A stretch of 64,000 nucleotides of DNA from Marinicauda pacifica (GTDB lineage: Bacteria; Pseudomonadota; Alphaproteobacteria; Caulobacterales; Maricaulaceae), in assembly GCF_004793635.1 (NCBI RefSeq), contig NZ_SRXV01000002.1, forward strand, positions 434,001 through 498,000, given 5' to 3'. Of this stretch, positions 7,776 through 16,102 are shown piece after piece. The notes under the pieces were generated by a model. The model saw only the letters and a program-made list of their open reading frames with translations, had not been told where the DNA came from and did not search any database. Made by a program: the position numbers and the translations under genes. The first letter of the stretch is position 1, and each line of letters starts with the position of its first letter.

Positions 7776-8987
7776 ATGGCGGCGCCCATGCCCGACCCTT
7801 CCGCGCAGGGATATGACGTGATCGTCCTGGGAGCCGGGGCGGCCGGGCTGTTCTGTGCGGGCCGGGCGGGACAGCGCGGCCTGTCCTGCTGCGTCGTGGA
7901 CCACGCGCGCAAGCCGGCCGAGAAGGTTCGGATCTCGGGCGGCGGACGGTGTAATTTCACCAATATCGACACAATGCCCGAGCGTTTCCTGTCGCAGAAC
8001 CCGCACTTCGCCAAGTCGGCGCTGGCGCGCTACACGCCGGGCGATTTTCTCGACCTGATGACACGCCACGCCCTGACCTGGCACGAAAAGACGCTGGGCC
8101 AGCTTTTCTGCGACCAGAAATCGGGCGCCATCATCGACATGCTGCTGGCCGAACTGGAGGCCGGCGGCGGGGACTTGCGGCTGGACACCGCGATCGAGGC
8201 CGTCACCGCGACCGATGACGGTTTCGAGATCGAGACGCCGCACGGACGCCTGACGGCGCCCCGCCTGGTCGTGGCCACGGGCGGGCTGTCCATCCCGAAA
8301 ATGGGAGCGACCGGCTTTGCCTACGAGCTGGCGCGCCGCTTCGGCCACGACATTGTCGAGCCGCGCCCCGGCCTGGTGCCCTTCACGATGGAGGGCGAGG
8401 CGCGCGAGGCTTTTGCGGCGATGTCCGGCGTGTCGACCCCGGTGACGGCGCAGGCCGACGGCCCGGCCTTTACCGAGGCGATGCTGTTTACCCATCGCGG
8501 CCTGTCCGGACCGGCCATGCTCCAGGTCTCCTCCTACTGGCAGGAGGGCGGGAGCGTGAGCATCGACCTGTTTGCCGGAGCCGACGGGGCGGGCATCCTG
8601 AAAGAGCTCAAGGCGGAACACCCGATGAAGTCGCTGGCCGGAGCGCTGGAAACGCGCTTTGCGCGGCGCCTGGTCGACTATCTGGTAGAGAGCGGACGGG
8701 TTTCGAATACCGGGCGGCTCGCCGATACCGGTCATCGCGAGCTCGAGGCCATCGCCAGCCAGCTTCAAGGCTTCGACGTACGCCCGGCGGGCACCGAGGG
8801 CTGGCGCACTGCGGAGGTGACAACCGGGGGTATCGACACCGCCGGCCTGTCCTCAAAGACGATGGAAAGCCGCCATCGGCCGGGTCTCTACTTTATCGGC
8901 GAATGCGTCGATGTGACCGGCTGGCTCGGCGGCTATAATTTCCAGTGGTCATGGGCAAGCGCCGCGGCGTGTGCCGCGGCGCTCTGA
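7776..8987 (+). CDS. HI0933/BaiN-family NAD(P)/FAD oxidoreductase
   Basis: The protein starts with a Rossmann FAD motif (VIVLGAGAAGLFCA) and carries the family's hallmark EKVRISGGGRCNFTN just after it. The C-terminal GGIDTAGLSSKTMESR and GLYFIGECVDVTGWLGGYNFQW signatures are also present. These identify the HI0933/YhiN/BaiN group of flavoproteins, whose substrates are mostly unknown. From the ATG at 7776 the protein has 403 residues; an upstream ATG at 7689 would add 29 residues without conserved character and would run into the osmC promoter region. The domain call is firm, the reaction is not. Confidence 0.9.
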   Translation: MAAPMPDPSAQGYDVIVLGAGAAGLFCAGRAGQRGLSCCVVDHARKPAEKVRISGGGRCNFTNIDTMPERFLSQNPHFAKSALARYTPGDFLDLMTRHALTWHEKTLGQLFCDQKSGAIIDMLLAELEAGGGDLRLDTAIEAVTATDDGFEIETPHGRLTAPRLVVATGGLSIPKMGATGFAYELARRFGHDIVEPRPGLVPFTMEGEAREAFAAMSGVSTPVTAQADGPAFTEAMLFTHRGLSGPAMLQVSSYWQEGGSVSIDLFAGADGAGILKELKAEHPMKSLAGALETRFARRLVDYLVESGRVSNTGRLADTGHRELEAIASQLQGFDVRPAGTEGWRTAEVTTGGIDTAGLSSKTMESRHRPGLYFIGECVDVTGWLGGYNFQWSWASAAACAAAL

Positions 8988-9023
8988 AGTTCTGGTTCGC
9001 CGGTCTGGTCGAACGCGCTGCGA

Positions 9024-9518
9024 TCAGGCCGCGCGCTTGTTGACCTTGGTCTCGGCGATCTTGGTCATCTGCTTGTCGCCCTCGGCGGTCTCATCGAGGC
9101 ATTTCTGGATCGCCTTGGCGTCATCGTCATAGCCCAGACGGCGGGCATAGGCGGCGACGCAGCCATAGCCGGCAATCGCGTAGTGAACCATGCGCTGGTA
9201 TTGCGAGATGATCATCGCGTCGCGCGCGTCGTCATCGCTGAATTCGGCGTCGAGCGCGTGCGCCTTGGCTTCCTTGACCAGGCCCTGCATGCCCCGGCAG
9301 AATTCCTCCGTCGGGTCTTCATTGTGGCTTTTCACCAGCTTGGACATGGTTTCCAGGCCTTCGCCGATGCCTTTGACGCCACGGCTCAGCGCATCGGTCA
9401 GCTCCTGGCTGCTGGCGGCGTTTTCAAGCAGGCGCGTGACTTCGAGCGATTGCTTGTTCGCGCTGTAGATATCCTGCAGCTGGTCGATATAGACGTCCTT
9501 GAGCGAAGAAAGCGCCAT
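9024..9518 (-). CDS. DUF892 ferritin-like protein (YciF/YciE type)
   Basis: This 164-residue, almost entirely helical protein opens with LKDVYIDQLQDIYSANKQ, the DUF892 signature that begins the first helix of a four-helix ferritin-like bundle. Helix Glu/His residues that could form a di-metal site include the HNEDPTEEF and MVHYAIAGYG regions. Homologues are stress-induced and structurally ferritin-like, but no defined reaction is established. The gene stands alone, with GGCCT-type purines (AGGCCTTTC) before its ATG. A GGAAC-N17-CGTT element 63 bp upstream points into it, consistent with general stress control. Confidence 0.92.
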   Translation of the reverse strand: MALSSLKDVYIDQLQDIYSANKQSLEVTRLLENAASSQELTDALSRGVKGIGEGLETMSKLVKSHNEDPTEEFCRGMQGLVKEAKAHALDAEFSDDDARDAMIISQYQRMVHYAIAGYGCVAAYARRLGYDDDAKAIQKCLDETAEGDKQMTKIAETKVNKRAA

Positions 9519-9580
9519 GAAAGGCCTCCATTGGAATGCGGGACGGGAATGCCGGCTCTTGCCGGCGGGGTTGCCTGAAT

Positions 9581-9606
9581 AACGGTCTCACCCGGTCGTG
9601 CGTTCC
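9581..9606 (-). promoter_or_regulatory. Candidate EcfG-type promoter of the DUF892 gene
   Basis: Read on the minus strand, GGAAC (9606-9602) and CGTT (9584-9581) are separated by 17 bp. It is the third exact GGAAC-N16/17-CGTT match found in front of a gene class that is stress-regulated in relatives. Confidence 0.62.
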
Positions 9607-9655
9607 AAGTCCGGCCGGGCCGCGCTCACCCGGTCCTTTCCCAAGTCCTCCCACG

Positions 9656-10549
9656 CTATAATTCGTCGGCTGCGTCCTCGGCGCGTGCGCCCTCCGCGCG
9701 CAACCAGGAGCGCGCGGCCTGGGCGGGCGCCGACAGACGGCGGCCACGCCGCGTGATCAGGAAATGAGCGGCATCCATCACATGGTCGCCATCGGCAAAG
9801 ACCGGGACCAGACGACGGGCCGCCAGCGCCGGTCCGGCCAGGCTGCGCCGGGCGAGCACGACACCGGCGCCCGCTTCGGCAAGGCTGAGAGCGATCAGAC
9901 CGTCCTGGGCCTTCAGGGCGGGCGCCGGATCGAGGCCATAGGCACCGCGCCGGGCAAGCCAGGCGCGCCAATCGACGTCGAGGCCCGCCTCCTCGATCCG
10001 CGGCACGTTCGAAAGGGCCTCGACCTCACCGATGCGCGCTGCCAGTTCCGGCGTCGCCATGGGGGCGAGGATTTCACGGGCCAGCAACTGGCTCTCATAG
10101 CCGGCCGGGGCAGCCGCCGCGAAGGCGATGGCGAGCTCTGCACCCCGTTCGAAGACTGCCTCCGGCGGGCCGGTGATCACCGAGACCTTACGCAGGCCCT
10201 CCTCGCGCGTCGCCAGGCGCGGAGCCAGCCACGCCGCCGCGAAATCGGCCGGCGCGCCGATGACCAGCTCCACCTCGCCGGACGCTTCGCGCATGGCGCT
10301 GGAGGCTTCGCCCATCAGCTCGAACGCGCGGCCTAGCCGGTCGATTCCCGCCGCGCCGCGCTCGGTCAGGCGCACGCCCCGCCCTTCGCGCACAAAAAGC
10401 GGCGCGCCGATCAGTGCTTCGAGCTGGCGGACCTGCTGGCCGATGGCGGCCGGGGTGACGTTCAATTCCTCGGCGGCGGCCACGAAGCTGCCGCGCCGGG
10501 CGGCCGCCTCGAAGGCGCGAAGAGCGTTGAGCGGGGGCAAGGCGGACAT
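9656..10549 (-). CDS. LysR-family regulator divergent from sulfur operon
   Basis: This 297-residue protein has an N-terminal winged helix-turn-helix (residues about 5-65: LNALRAFEAAARRGSFVAAAEELNVTPAAIGQQVRQLE), followed by a periplasmic-binding-like effector domain. The opening is typical of the GcvA/AmpR-like branch of LysR proteins. It is transcribed away from cysG, with 110 bp between the start codons. LysR proteins commonly control the divergent neighbour, so it is a candidate regulator of the assimilatory sulfate operon (a CysB-like role without being CysB by sequence). That role is inferred from position only. Confidence 0.9.
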   Translation of the reverse strand: MSALPPLNALRAFEAAARRGSFVAAAEELNVTPAAIGQQVRQLEALIGAPLFVREGRGVRLTERGAAGIDRLGRAFELMGEASSAMREASGEVELVIGAPADFAAAWLAPRLATREEGLRKVSVITGPPEAVFERGAELAIAFAAAAPAGYESQLLAREILAPMATPELAARIGEVEALSNVPRIEEAGLDVDWRAWLARRGAYGLDPAPALKAQDGLIALSLAEAGAGVVLARRSLAGPALAARRLVPVFADGDHVMDAAHFLITRRGRRLSAPAQAARSWLRAEGARAEDAADEL

Positions 10550-10659
10550 GACCGCTCCTTCTAGTGCAAAGTTTTTCTTTCTTCAGAGGCTAGATAAGGT
10601 CATTTGAGAAAAGAATCCATGTGGGCCATCTCCAAGCTTCAGTCTGGAGGAGGTTCGCC
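10550..10659. promoter_or_regulatory. Divergent lysR-cysG control region
   Basis: The 110-bp gap is clearly richer in A+T than its surroundings. It holds an imperfect inverted repeat: TTCTTTCTTC near 10575 faces GAGAAAAGAA near 10607, with TAGATAAGGTCATTTG between. It could be the LysR operator and the promoters of both genes. AGGAGG at 10648-10653 is the cysG ribosome binding site and decides its start at 10660. Confidence 0.4.
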
Positions 10660-12072
10660 ATGGACCAGTTCATGCCCGCCATTGCCCTGAAGGGTGCGCG
10701 CGTCGTCGTCATCGGCGAGGGCGAAGCCGCGGAAAACAAGCTGCGCCTGTTCCGCACATCTCCCTGCGCGCTGGTCTGGTACACGCTGGACCGCGAGGCG
10801 CCCGCGCCCGCCGACCTGAAGTCCGACACCGAGATCGTCTCCGGTCCCGTGCCGGAGACGGCGTTCGACCGAGCGCGCCTGGTGTTCATCGCGATTGAGG
10901 ACGAGGCGGTCGCCCGTCCGCTCGCGGACGCGGCACGCCGCGCGGGAGCGCTGGTCAACGTCGTCGACAACATTGCGCTGTGCGACTTCTACACCCCGGC
11001 CCTGATCGATCGCGGCGCGGTCACCATCGCGCTGTCGACCGGCGGCGCGGCACCGATCCTGGTGCGCGACATCCGCTCGGCGATGGAAAGCGTCATTCCC
11101 AAAGGCGTCGGCCTGCTGGCATCGGCCGGGCGTTCGCTGCGCGGTGCCGTCAAGCAGGTGGCGCCCGGCGTGGACGACCGCCGCCGCTTCTGGGAATTCG
11201 CCCTGCGCGGCCCTGCGGCGCGCGTCGCCGATGACGGGGACGAAGCCGGCACACGCCGCGCCCTCATCGAGGCGCTGGATCGGTTCCGCGACGGCGAGGC
11301 GCAGGCCGAAGGCATCGTTCACCTGGTCGGTGCCGGACCGGGAGACCCCGAACTTCTGACGGTGCGGGCAACGCGCCTGATCCGCGATGCCGACGTCATC
11401 GTCCACGACCGCCTAGTCTCCTCCGAGATCATCGACCGCGCCCGGCGCGATGCGCTGCGCATCGATGTCGGCAAGACGCGCGGCCAGCATCCCGTGCCGC
11501 AGGAAAAGATCATCGAATTGCTGATCGAACATGCCAGTCAGGGCAAGCGCGTCGTGCGCCTGAAAGGCGGCGACAGCTTCATATTCGGTCGCGGCGGCGA
11601 GGAAGTCGAAGCCGTGCGCGCGGCCGGGATCAAGGTCGAGGTCACGCCCGGCATCTCGGCGGCGCTCGCCTGCGCCGCGTCGACCCAGATCCCGCTCACC
11701 CATCGCGACGACGCCCAGGCGGTGACCTTCGTGACCGGACAGCCCAAGGCGGGCGGCCCCGAGCTCGACTACGCAGCCCTGGCCGCCGCCACGCACACAG
11801 TGGTGATTTATATGGGTGTGAGAACGGCTGCGGCGACCGCGCAGCGCCTCATCGAGGCCGGGCGCGACGCGGCGACCCCGGTGGCGATCATCGAGAACGG
11901 ATCGCGCCCGGACGAGCGCAGCTTCATCGCGACACTCGCCACGCTGGCCGAGACGGTGGAGCGCGCTCGCCTGACCGGGCCTGCCATCATCGTGATCGGC
12001 GACGTGGTGCGCCGGGCGCCCGAACAGGTTCCGGCGCTGGCCCGCGAACTGAAGGAAAGGCAAGCGGCATGA
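10660..12072 (+). CDS. cysG: Siroheme synthase, multifunctional
   Basis: CysG makes siroheme, the prosthetic group of sulfite reductase. The 470-residue protein has an N-terminal precorrin-2 dehydrogenase/ferrochelatase part (about residues 1-200, with VVVIGEGEAAENKLRLF as its NAD-binding turn and ALSTGGAAPILVRDIR). The C-terminal uroporphyrinogen-III methyltransferase part (about 215-470) carries VGAGPGDPELLTVRA, VRLKGGDSFIFGRGGEE and VTPGISAALACAA. The start at 10660 is set by AGGAGG about 7 bp upstream. It is the first gene of a packed operon and overlaps the DUF2849 gene by 4 bp (ATGA). Confidence 0.96.
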   Translation: MDQFMPAIALKGARVVVIGEGEAAENKLRLFRTSPCALVWYTLDREAPAPADLKSDTEIVSGPVPETAFDRARLVFIAIEDEAVARPLADAARRAGALVNVVDNIALCDFYTPALIDRGAVTIALSTGGAAPILVRDIRSAMESVIPKGVGLLASAGRSLRGAVKQVAPGVDDRRRFWEFALRGPAARVADDGDEAGTRRALIEALDRFRDGEAQAEGIVHLVGAGPGDPELLTVRATRLIRDADVIVHDRLVSSEIIDRARRDALRIDVGKTRGQHPVPQEKIIELLIEHASQGKRVVRLKGGDSFIFGRGGEEVEAVRAAGIKVEVTPGISAALACAASTQIPLTHRDDAQAVTFVTGQPKAGGPELDYAALAAATHTVVIYMGVRTAAATAQRLIEAGRDAATPVAIIENGSRPDERSFIATLATLAETVERARLTGPAIIVIGDVVRRAPEQVPALARELKERQAA

Positions 12073-12347
12073 AAGCCATCACTGCAAACCGCCTGACCGA
12101 CGGGCGTGTCGTCTACCGACGCGCCGACGCAGGCTGGACGCCCGATCTGAAAGCGGCGGAAGTCTTCTCCGACGACGATAGCGCCCAGCCGGCGCTGGAC
12201 GGCGCGCTGCGCGACATCCTCACCGTGGTCGGCCCCTATCTCATCGACGTGGTCGATGCCGAGCCGGCCGGGCGCGCGCGCGTGCGCGAAGCCATCCGCC
12301 TCACCGGCCCGAGCGCCGGCACGACCCGATCCGCAGAAAGCGCATAG
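12069..12347 (+). CDS. DUF2849 protein of the sulfite reduction operon
   Basis: This 92-residue soluble protein begins MKAITANRLTDGRVVYRRADAGW and contains YLIDVVDAEPAGRARVREAIR. Both stretches fit DUF2849, which in alphaproteobacteria nearly always lies between cysG and the sulfite reductase gene, as it does here. Its role is unknown; a helper function in siroheme delivery or sulfite reduction is a reasonable guess from its fixed position. It overlaps cysG by 4 bp and is followed by the reductase gene after 6 bp. Confidence 0.88.
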   Translation: MKAITANRLTDGRVVYRRADAGWTPDLKAAEVFSDDDSAQPALDGALRDILTVVGPYLIDVVDAEPAGRARVREAIRLTGPSAGTTRSAESA

Positions 12348-12353
12348 AATCCC

Positions 12354-13985
12354 ATGTACCGTTACGACGAGATCGATGCAGACCTGGTCAAGCAGCGTAC
12401 CGACGAGTTTCGCGAGCAGGTCGAGGCGCGTCTGTCCGGCCAGCTGAGCGAGGACGCGTTCAAGCCGCTGCGCCTGATGAATGGTGTGTACCTGCAGCTG
12501 CACGCCTACATGCTGCGCGTGGCCATTCCGTACGGGGTGCTGTCCAGCGACCAGCTGCGCATGCTCGCCCATATCGCGCGCACCTATGATCGCGGCTACG
12601 GCCATTTCACCACGCGCCAGAACATCCAGTATAACTGGCCGGCCCTGGTCGATATTCCCGAAATCCTGGACCAGCTGGCCACGGTCGAGATGCACGCCAT
12701 CCAGACATCGGGCAATTGCATCCGCAACACGACGACGGACCCGTTCGCCGGGGCGAGCGCGGATGAGGTGGCCGATCCGCGCCCGTGGTGCGAGCTGATC
12801 CGGCAATGGTCCACCTTCCATCCCGAGTTTTCCTTCCTGCCGCGCAAGTTCAAGATCGCGGTAACCGGCAGCGAGGCCGACCGGGCCGCCATCGGCGTGC
12901 ACGATATCGGCCTGCGGCTGGTTCGCGACGAGGCGGGCGCGCTGGGCTTTGCCGTCTATGCCGGCGGCGGTCAGGGCCGCACGCCGCGCATCGCCGCCAA
13001 GCTGCGCGACTTCCTGCCCTGGCGCGACCTGCTCGCCTACCTGACCGCCATCCTGCGCGTCTACAATCTCGCCGGCCGGCGGGACAATCTGTACAAGGCG
13101 CGCATCAAGATCCTCGTGGAGTCGATGGGCGCGGAGGCGTTCACCCGCGATGTCGAGGCCGAGTTCGAGACGCTGAAGGGCGGCGAGCTGGCCGTGCCCC
13201 ATGAAGAGGTGGAGCGCATCTCGGCCTTCTTCGCCCCGGTCAGGCCGGGCACAGGCGCAGCAGCACAAGTGATCGATCCCCATTATCGCCGCTGGAAGAG
13301 CGTGAACGTGAAGCCGCACCAGGTGGCCGATCGCGCCATCGTGGTCATCAGCCTGAAGCCCGTCGGCGGCACGCCGGGCGACGCCACCGACCAGCAGATG
13401 GAGGCCGTGGCCGACATTGCCGAGCGCTACGGCCTGTCGGAAATCCGTGTGACCAAGGAGCAGAATCTGGTTCTGCCCCATATCGATGCTGCCGCCCTGC
13501 CGACAGTGTTCGAGGCCTTGAAGGATGCGGGTCTGGCCACGGCCAACGCCGGGCTTGCCGGCGATATCGTGTCCTGCCCGGGGCTTGATTACTGCAACCT
13601 GGCCAATGCGCGCTCCATCCCGATCGCGCAGGAGATTTCGCGAGCGATCGAGGCCTCCGGCCTCGAGGAAGCCGCCGGGGAGGTCTCGATCAAGATCTCC
13701 GGCTGCATCAATGCGTGCGGCCATCACCATGTCGCCAATATCGGCCTTCTCGGCGTCGATAAGAAGGGCGAGGAAGTCTACCAGCTCACGCTGGGCGGCG
13801 TGGCCGACGGCGAGGCGGCCATCGGCGAGATCGCCGGGCGCGCCCTGTCAGCCGACGATGCGGTCAAGGGTGTGATCGCGAGCCTTCGCGCCTACGTCAC
13901 CCATCGCGAGGCGGGCGAGAGTTTCGTGGCCACGCTCAAACGCACCGGGCTCGAACCGTTCAAGGAGTCGATCTATGACCATTAA
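12354..13985 (+). CDS. cysI: Siroheme-dependent sulfite (nitrite/sulfite) reductase
   Basis: The enzyme carries out the six-electron reduction of sulfite to sulfide on a siroheme-[4Fe-4S] centre. The 543-residue protein has the two-fold repeated ferredoxin-reductase fold. TTRQNIQYNW is the substrate-binding region, and the cluster cysteines lie in SCPGLDYCNLA and SGCINACGHHH. The neighbours (siroheme synthase, APS/PAPS reductase, cysteine synthase) make sulfite rather than nitrite the likely substrate. The gene ends inside the next one, overlapping it by 11 bp. No CysJ flavoprotein is present; electrons probably come from ferredoxin and the reductase at 16103. Confidence 0.95.
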   Translation: MYRYDEIDADLVKQRTDEFREQVEARLSGQLSEDAFKPLRLMNGVYLQLHAYMLRVAIPYGVLSSDQLRMLAHIARTYDRGYGHFTTRQNIQYNWPALVDIPEILDQLATVEMHAIQTSGNCIRNTTTDPFAGASADEVADPRPWCELIRQWSTFHPEFSFLPRKFKIAVTGSEADRAAIGVHDIGLRLVRDEAGALGFAVYAGGGQGRTPRIAAKLRDFLPWRDLLAYLTAILRVYNLAGRRDNLYKARIKILVESMGAEAFTRDVEAEFETLKGGELAVPHEEVERISAFFAPVRPGTGAAAQVIDPHYRRWKSVNVKPHQVADRAIVVISLKPVGGTPGDATDQQMEAVADIAERYGLSEIRVTKEQNLVLPHIDAAALPTVFEALKDAGLATANAGLAGDIVSCPGLDYCNLANARSIPIAQEISRAIEASGLEEAAGEVSIKISGCINACGHHHVANIGLLGVDKKGEEVYQLTLGGVADGEAAIGEIAGRALSADDAVKGVIASLRAYVTHREAGESFVATLKRTGLEPFKESIYDH

Positions 13986-15069
13986 CGTGGCGCTGAAACC
14001 GAGCGATCTCGACACCGCCGAGCGCGTCGAGATCGATACCGCGACGAGCCCGGACGAGGCTCTGGAAGCGGTCACCGGCCAGGACGCGGTCGATATCCGC
14101 TTTGCCTCCTTCAAGGACGGGCGGGGGTTTTCGCTGGCCGCAGTGTTGCGCGCGCGCGGCTATGCCGGGCAGCTTCGCGCCGTGGGCGACCTCCTGCCCG
14201 ACCAGATCGACCATCTGACACGGTCCGGCTTCGACGCGGTGACCCCGGACAAGGCCGACGACCCGCGCTGGCAGCGAACCGGCTTCTCCCACGCCTACCA
14301 GCCGGATGCGGCCGGCGCCGCGCCGGCCTACCGCCAGCGGACCTTCGCCGCGCGCAAGGCCAAGGTGGATGCGCTGAACCAGCGCTATCGCGACGCCTCG
14401 CCGGACGAGATCCTGGCTGCCGCGCAGGCCGAGTTTCGCGGCCGCATCGCCATGCTCTCCTCGTTCGGGACGGAGTCTGCGGCCGGGCTGGCGCTTCTGG
14501 CGCGCAGCGCACCGGATACCCCGGTCCTCTTCCTCGACACCAAGCGCCACTTTGCCCAGACGCTGAGCTATCGCGACGCGCTGATCGAGACGCTGGGCCT
14601 GAAACAGGTGAAAATCCTGGAGCCCGACCCGGCGGACGAGTCAAAGCTGGACGCCGACAACCGGCTCTACCAGCGCGACTCCCTGGCGTGCTGCGACATC
14701 CGCAAGGTCAAACCGCTGGCGCGCGGGCTGAACGGGTATGACGTGCTGATCACCGGGCGCAAACGCTATCATGGCGGCGACCGGACGCGCCTGGATCCGT
14801 TCGAGTTCGACGGCGAGCGCATCAAGGTGAACCCGTTTGCCTCGCTCAGCGAACAGGCCTTCGCGGCGCTGTTCCGCTCGCTGGACCTGCCCGCGCATCC
14901 GCTGGTGGCGCAGGGCTATCCTTCGGTCGGCTGCTGGCCCTGCACGGCCCCGGCCGAAGGAAACAGCACACGCGATGGTCGCTGGGCTGGATCGGACCGT
15001 ACAGAATGCGGCATCTTCGATTCCGCGCGCACGACCCGCGCGCGTCAGGCCAGCTATCGTTTGATATGA
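13975..15069 (+). CDS. cysH: DUF934-CysH fusion: assimilatory APS/PAPS reductase
   Basis: This 364-residue protein joins two modules usually encoded separately. Residues 1 to about 105 match DUF934 (RFASFKDGRGFSLAAVLRAR and QIDHLTRSGFDA). Residues from about 120 are the CysH reductase that makes sulfite from activated sulfate with thioredoxin as donor. The nucleotide-binding loop is SSFGTESA near 162. Cysteine pairs C239-C240 and C320-C323 form the [4Fe-4S] site of APS-type enzymes, and Cys345 in TECGIF is the catalytic cysteine. The reading frame is continuous, with no sign of a frameshift. It overlaps the reductase gene by 11 bp and cysK by 4 bp. Confidence 0.93.
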   Translation: MTINVALKPSDLDTAERVEIDTATSPDEALEAVTGQDAVDIRFASFKDGRGFSLAAVLRARGYAGQLRAVGDLLPDQIDHLTRSGFDAVTPDKADDPRWQRTGFSHAYQPDAAGAAPAYRQRTFAARKAKVDALNQRYRDASPDEILAAAQAEFRGRIAMLSSFGTESAAGLALLARSAPDTPVLFLDTKRHFAQTLSYRDALIETLGLKQVKILEPDPADESKLDADNRLYQRDSLACCDIRKVKPLARGLNGYDVLITGRKRYHGGDRTRLDPFEFDGERIKVNPFASLSEQAFAALFRSLDLPAHPLVAQGYPSVGCWPCTAPAEGNSTRDGRWAGSDRTECGIFDSARTTRARQASYRLI

Positions 15070-16085
15070 ACCGCCCCATTCTCGACCTGATCGGCAACAC
15101 CCCGCTCATCCGTCTCGACGGCCCGTCGCGCGCGACCGGTTGCGAGATCCTGGGCAAGGCCGAATTCTTAAATCCGGGCGGTTCGGTCAAGGACCGCACC
15201 GCACTGGGCATCGTGCGCGATGCCGAGGCGCGCGGCCTGATCGCGAAGGGCGGGACGTTCGTGGAAGGCACGGCCGGCAATACCGGCATCGGCCTGGCGA
15301 CGGTCGCCGGCGCGCTGGGATACAAGAGCCTGATCGTGATGCCGCGCACCCAGAGCCCGGCGAAGAAGGATGCGCTTCTGGCCGCAGGCGCGCAGGTGAT
15401 CGAGGTCGATCCCGCGCCATTCTCCTCCGAACATCATTTCGTGCACATCTCGCGGCGCCTGGCCGGAGAGCTGAACACGACGCGAGGTGCCGCCTACTGG
15501 GCCAACCAGTTCGACAATCCGGCCAACAAGGCGTTTCACGCCGGCACGACGGGGGTGGAAATCTGGGAGCAGACCGGCGGGCGGATTGACGGCTTCATCG
15601 CCTCGGCCGGCACGGGCGGATCGCTGGCCGGCGTGGCCCAGGCGCTCCGGACCCGCAAGCCGGACGTGGCGATCGCGCTCGCCGACCCCGCCGGCGGGGC
15701 GCTTTACAGCTATTTCACTGAAGGCGAGCTGAAAAGCGAGGGTTCGTCGATCACCGAGGGCATCGGGGTCGGGCGCCTGACCGGCCAGCTCACAGACCTC
15801 GCTGTCGATCACGCCTACCGCATCCAGGACGAGGACTTCCTGCCCATCCTGTTCGACCTCGTCGCCACCGAGGGCCTGTCGCTCGGCGGCTCGGCCGGTG
15901 TGAACATTGCCGGGGCCATGCGCCTGGCGCGCGATCTCGGGCCGGGAAAAACCATCGTCACCCTTCTCTGCGACGCCGGGGCGCGCTATGCGAACCGGAT
16001 CTACAACGCCGACTATCTGGCCGCCCGCAACCTGCCGGTTCCGCCCTGGAGCCAGGCGCATGCGGGCCTGTCCACCGCCGTCTGA
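15066..16085 (+). CDS. cysK: Cysteine synthase A (O-acetylserine sulfhydrylase)
   Basis: This PLP enzyme joins sulfide to O-acetylserine to make cysteine, the end step of the pathway encoded just upstream. The 339-residue protein has the PLP lysine Lys42 in NPGGSVKDR, the substrate loop GTAGNTGIGLA and the phosphate-binding loop ASAGTGGSLAGV. It starts at the ATG at 15066, which overlaps the cysH stop codon as ATGA. An in-frame ATG 60 bp upstream lies within cysH and is not conserved. The neighbouring order confirms a full sulfate-to-cysteine operon. Confidence 0.95.
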   Translation: MNRPILDLIGNTPLIRLDGPSRATGCEILGKAEFLNPGGSVKDRTALGIVRDAEARGLIAKGGTFVEGTAGNTGIGLATVAGALGYKSLIVMPRTQSPAKKDALLAAGAQVIEVDPAPFSSEHHFVHISRRLAGELNTTRGAAYWANQFDNPANKAFHAGTTGVEIWEQTGGRIDGFIASAGTGGSLAGVAQALRTRKPDVAIALADPAGGALYSYFTEGELKSEGSSITEGIGVGRLTGQLTDLAVDHAYRIQDEDFLPILFDLVATEGLSLGGSAGVNIAGAMRLARDLGPGKTIVTLLCDAGARYANRIYNADYLAARNLPVPPWSQAHAGLSTAV

Positions 16086-16102
16086 AAAAAGAGATACTCC
16101 CC

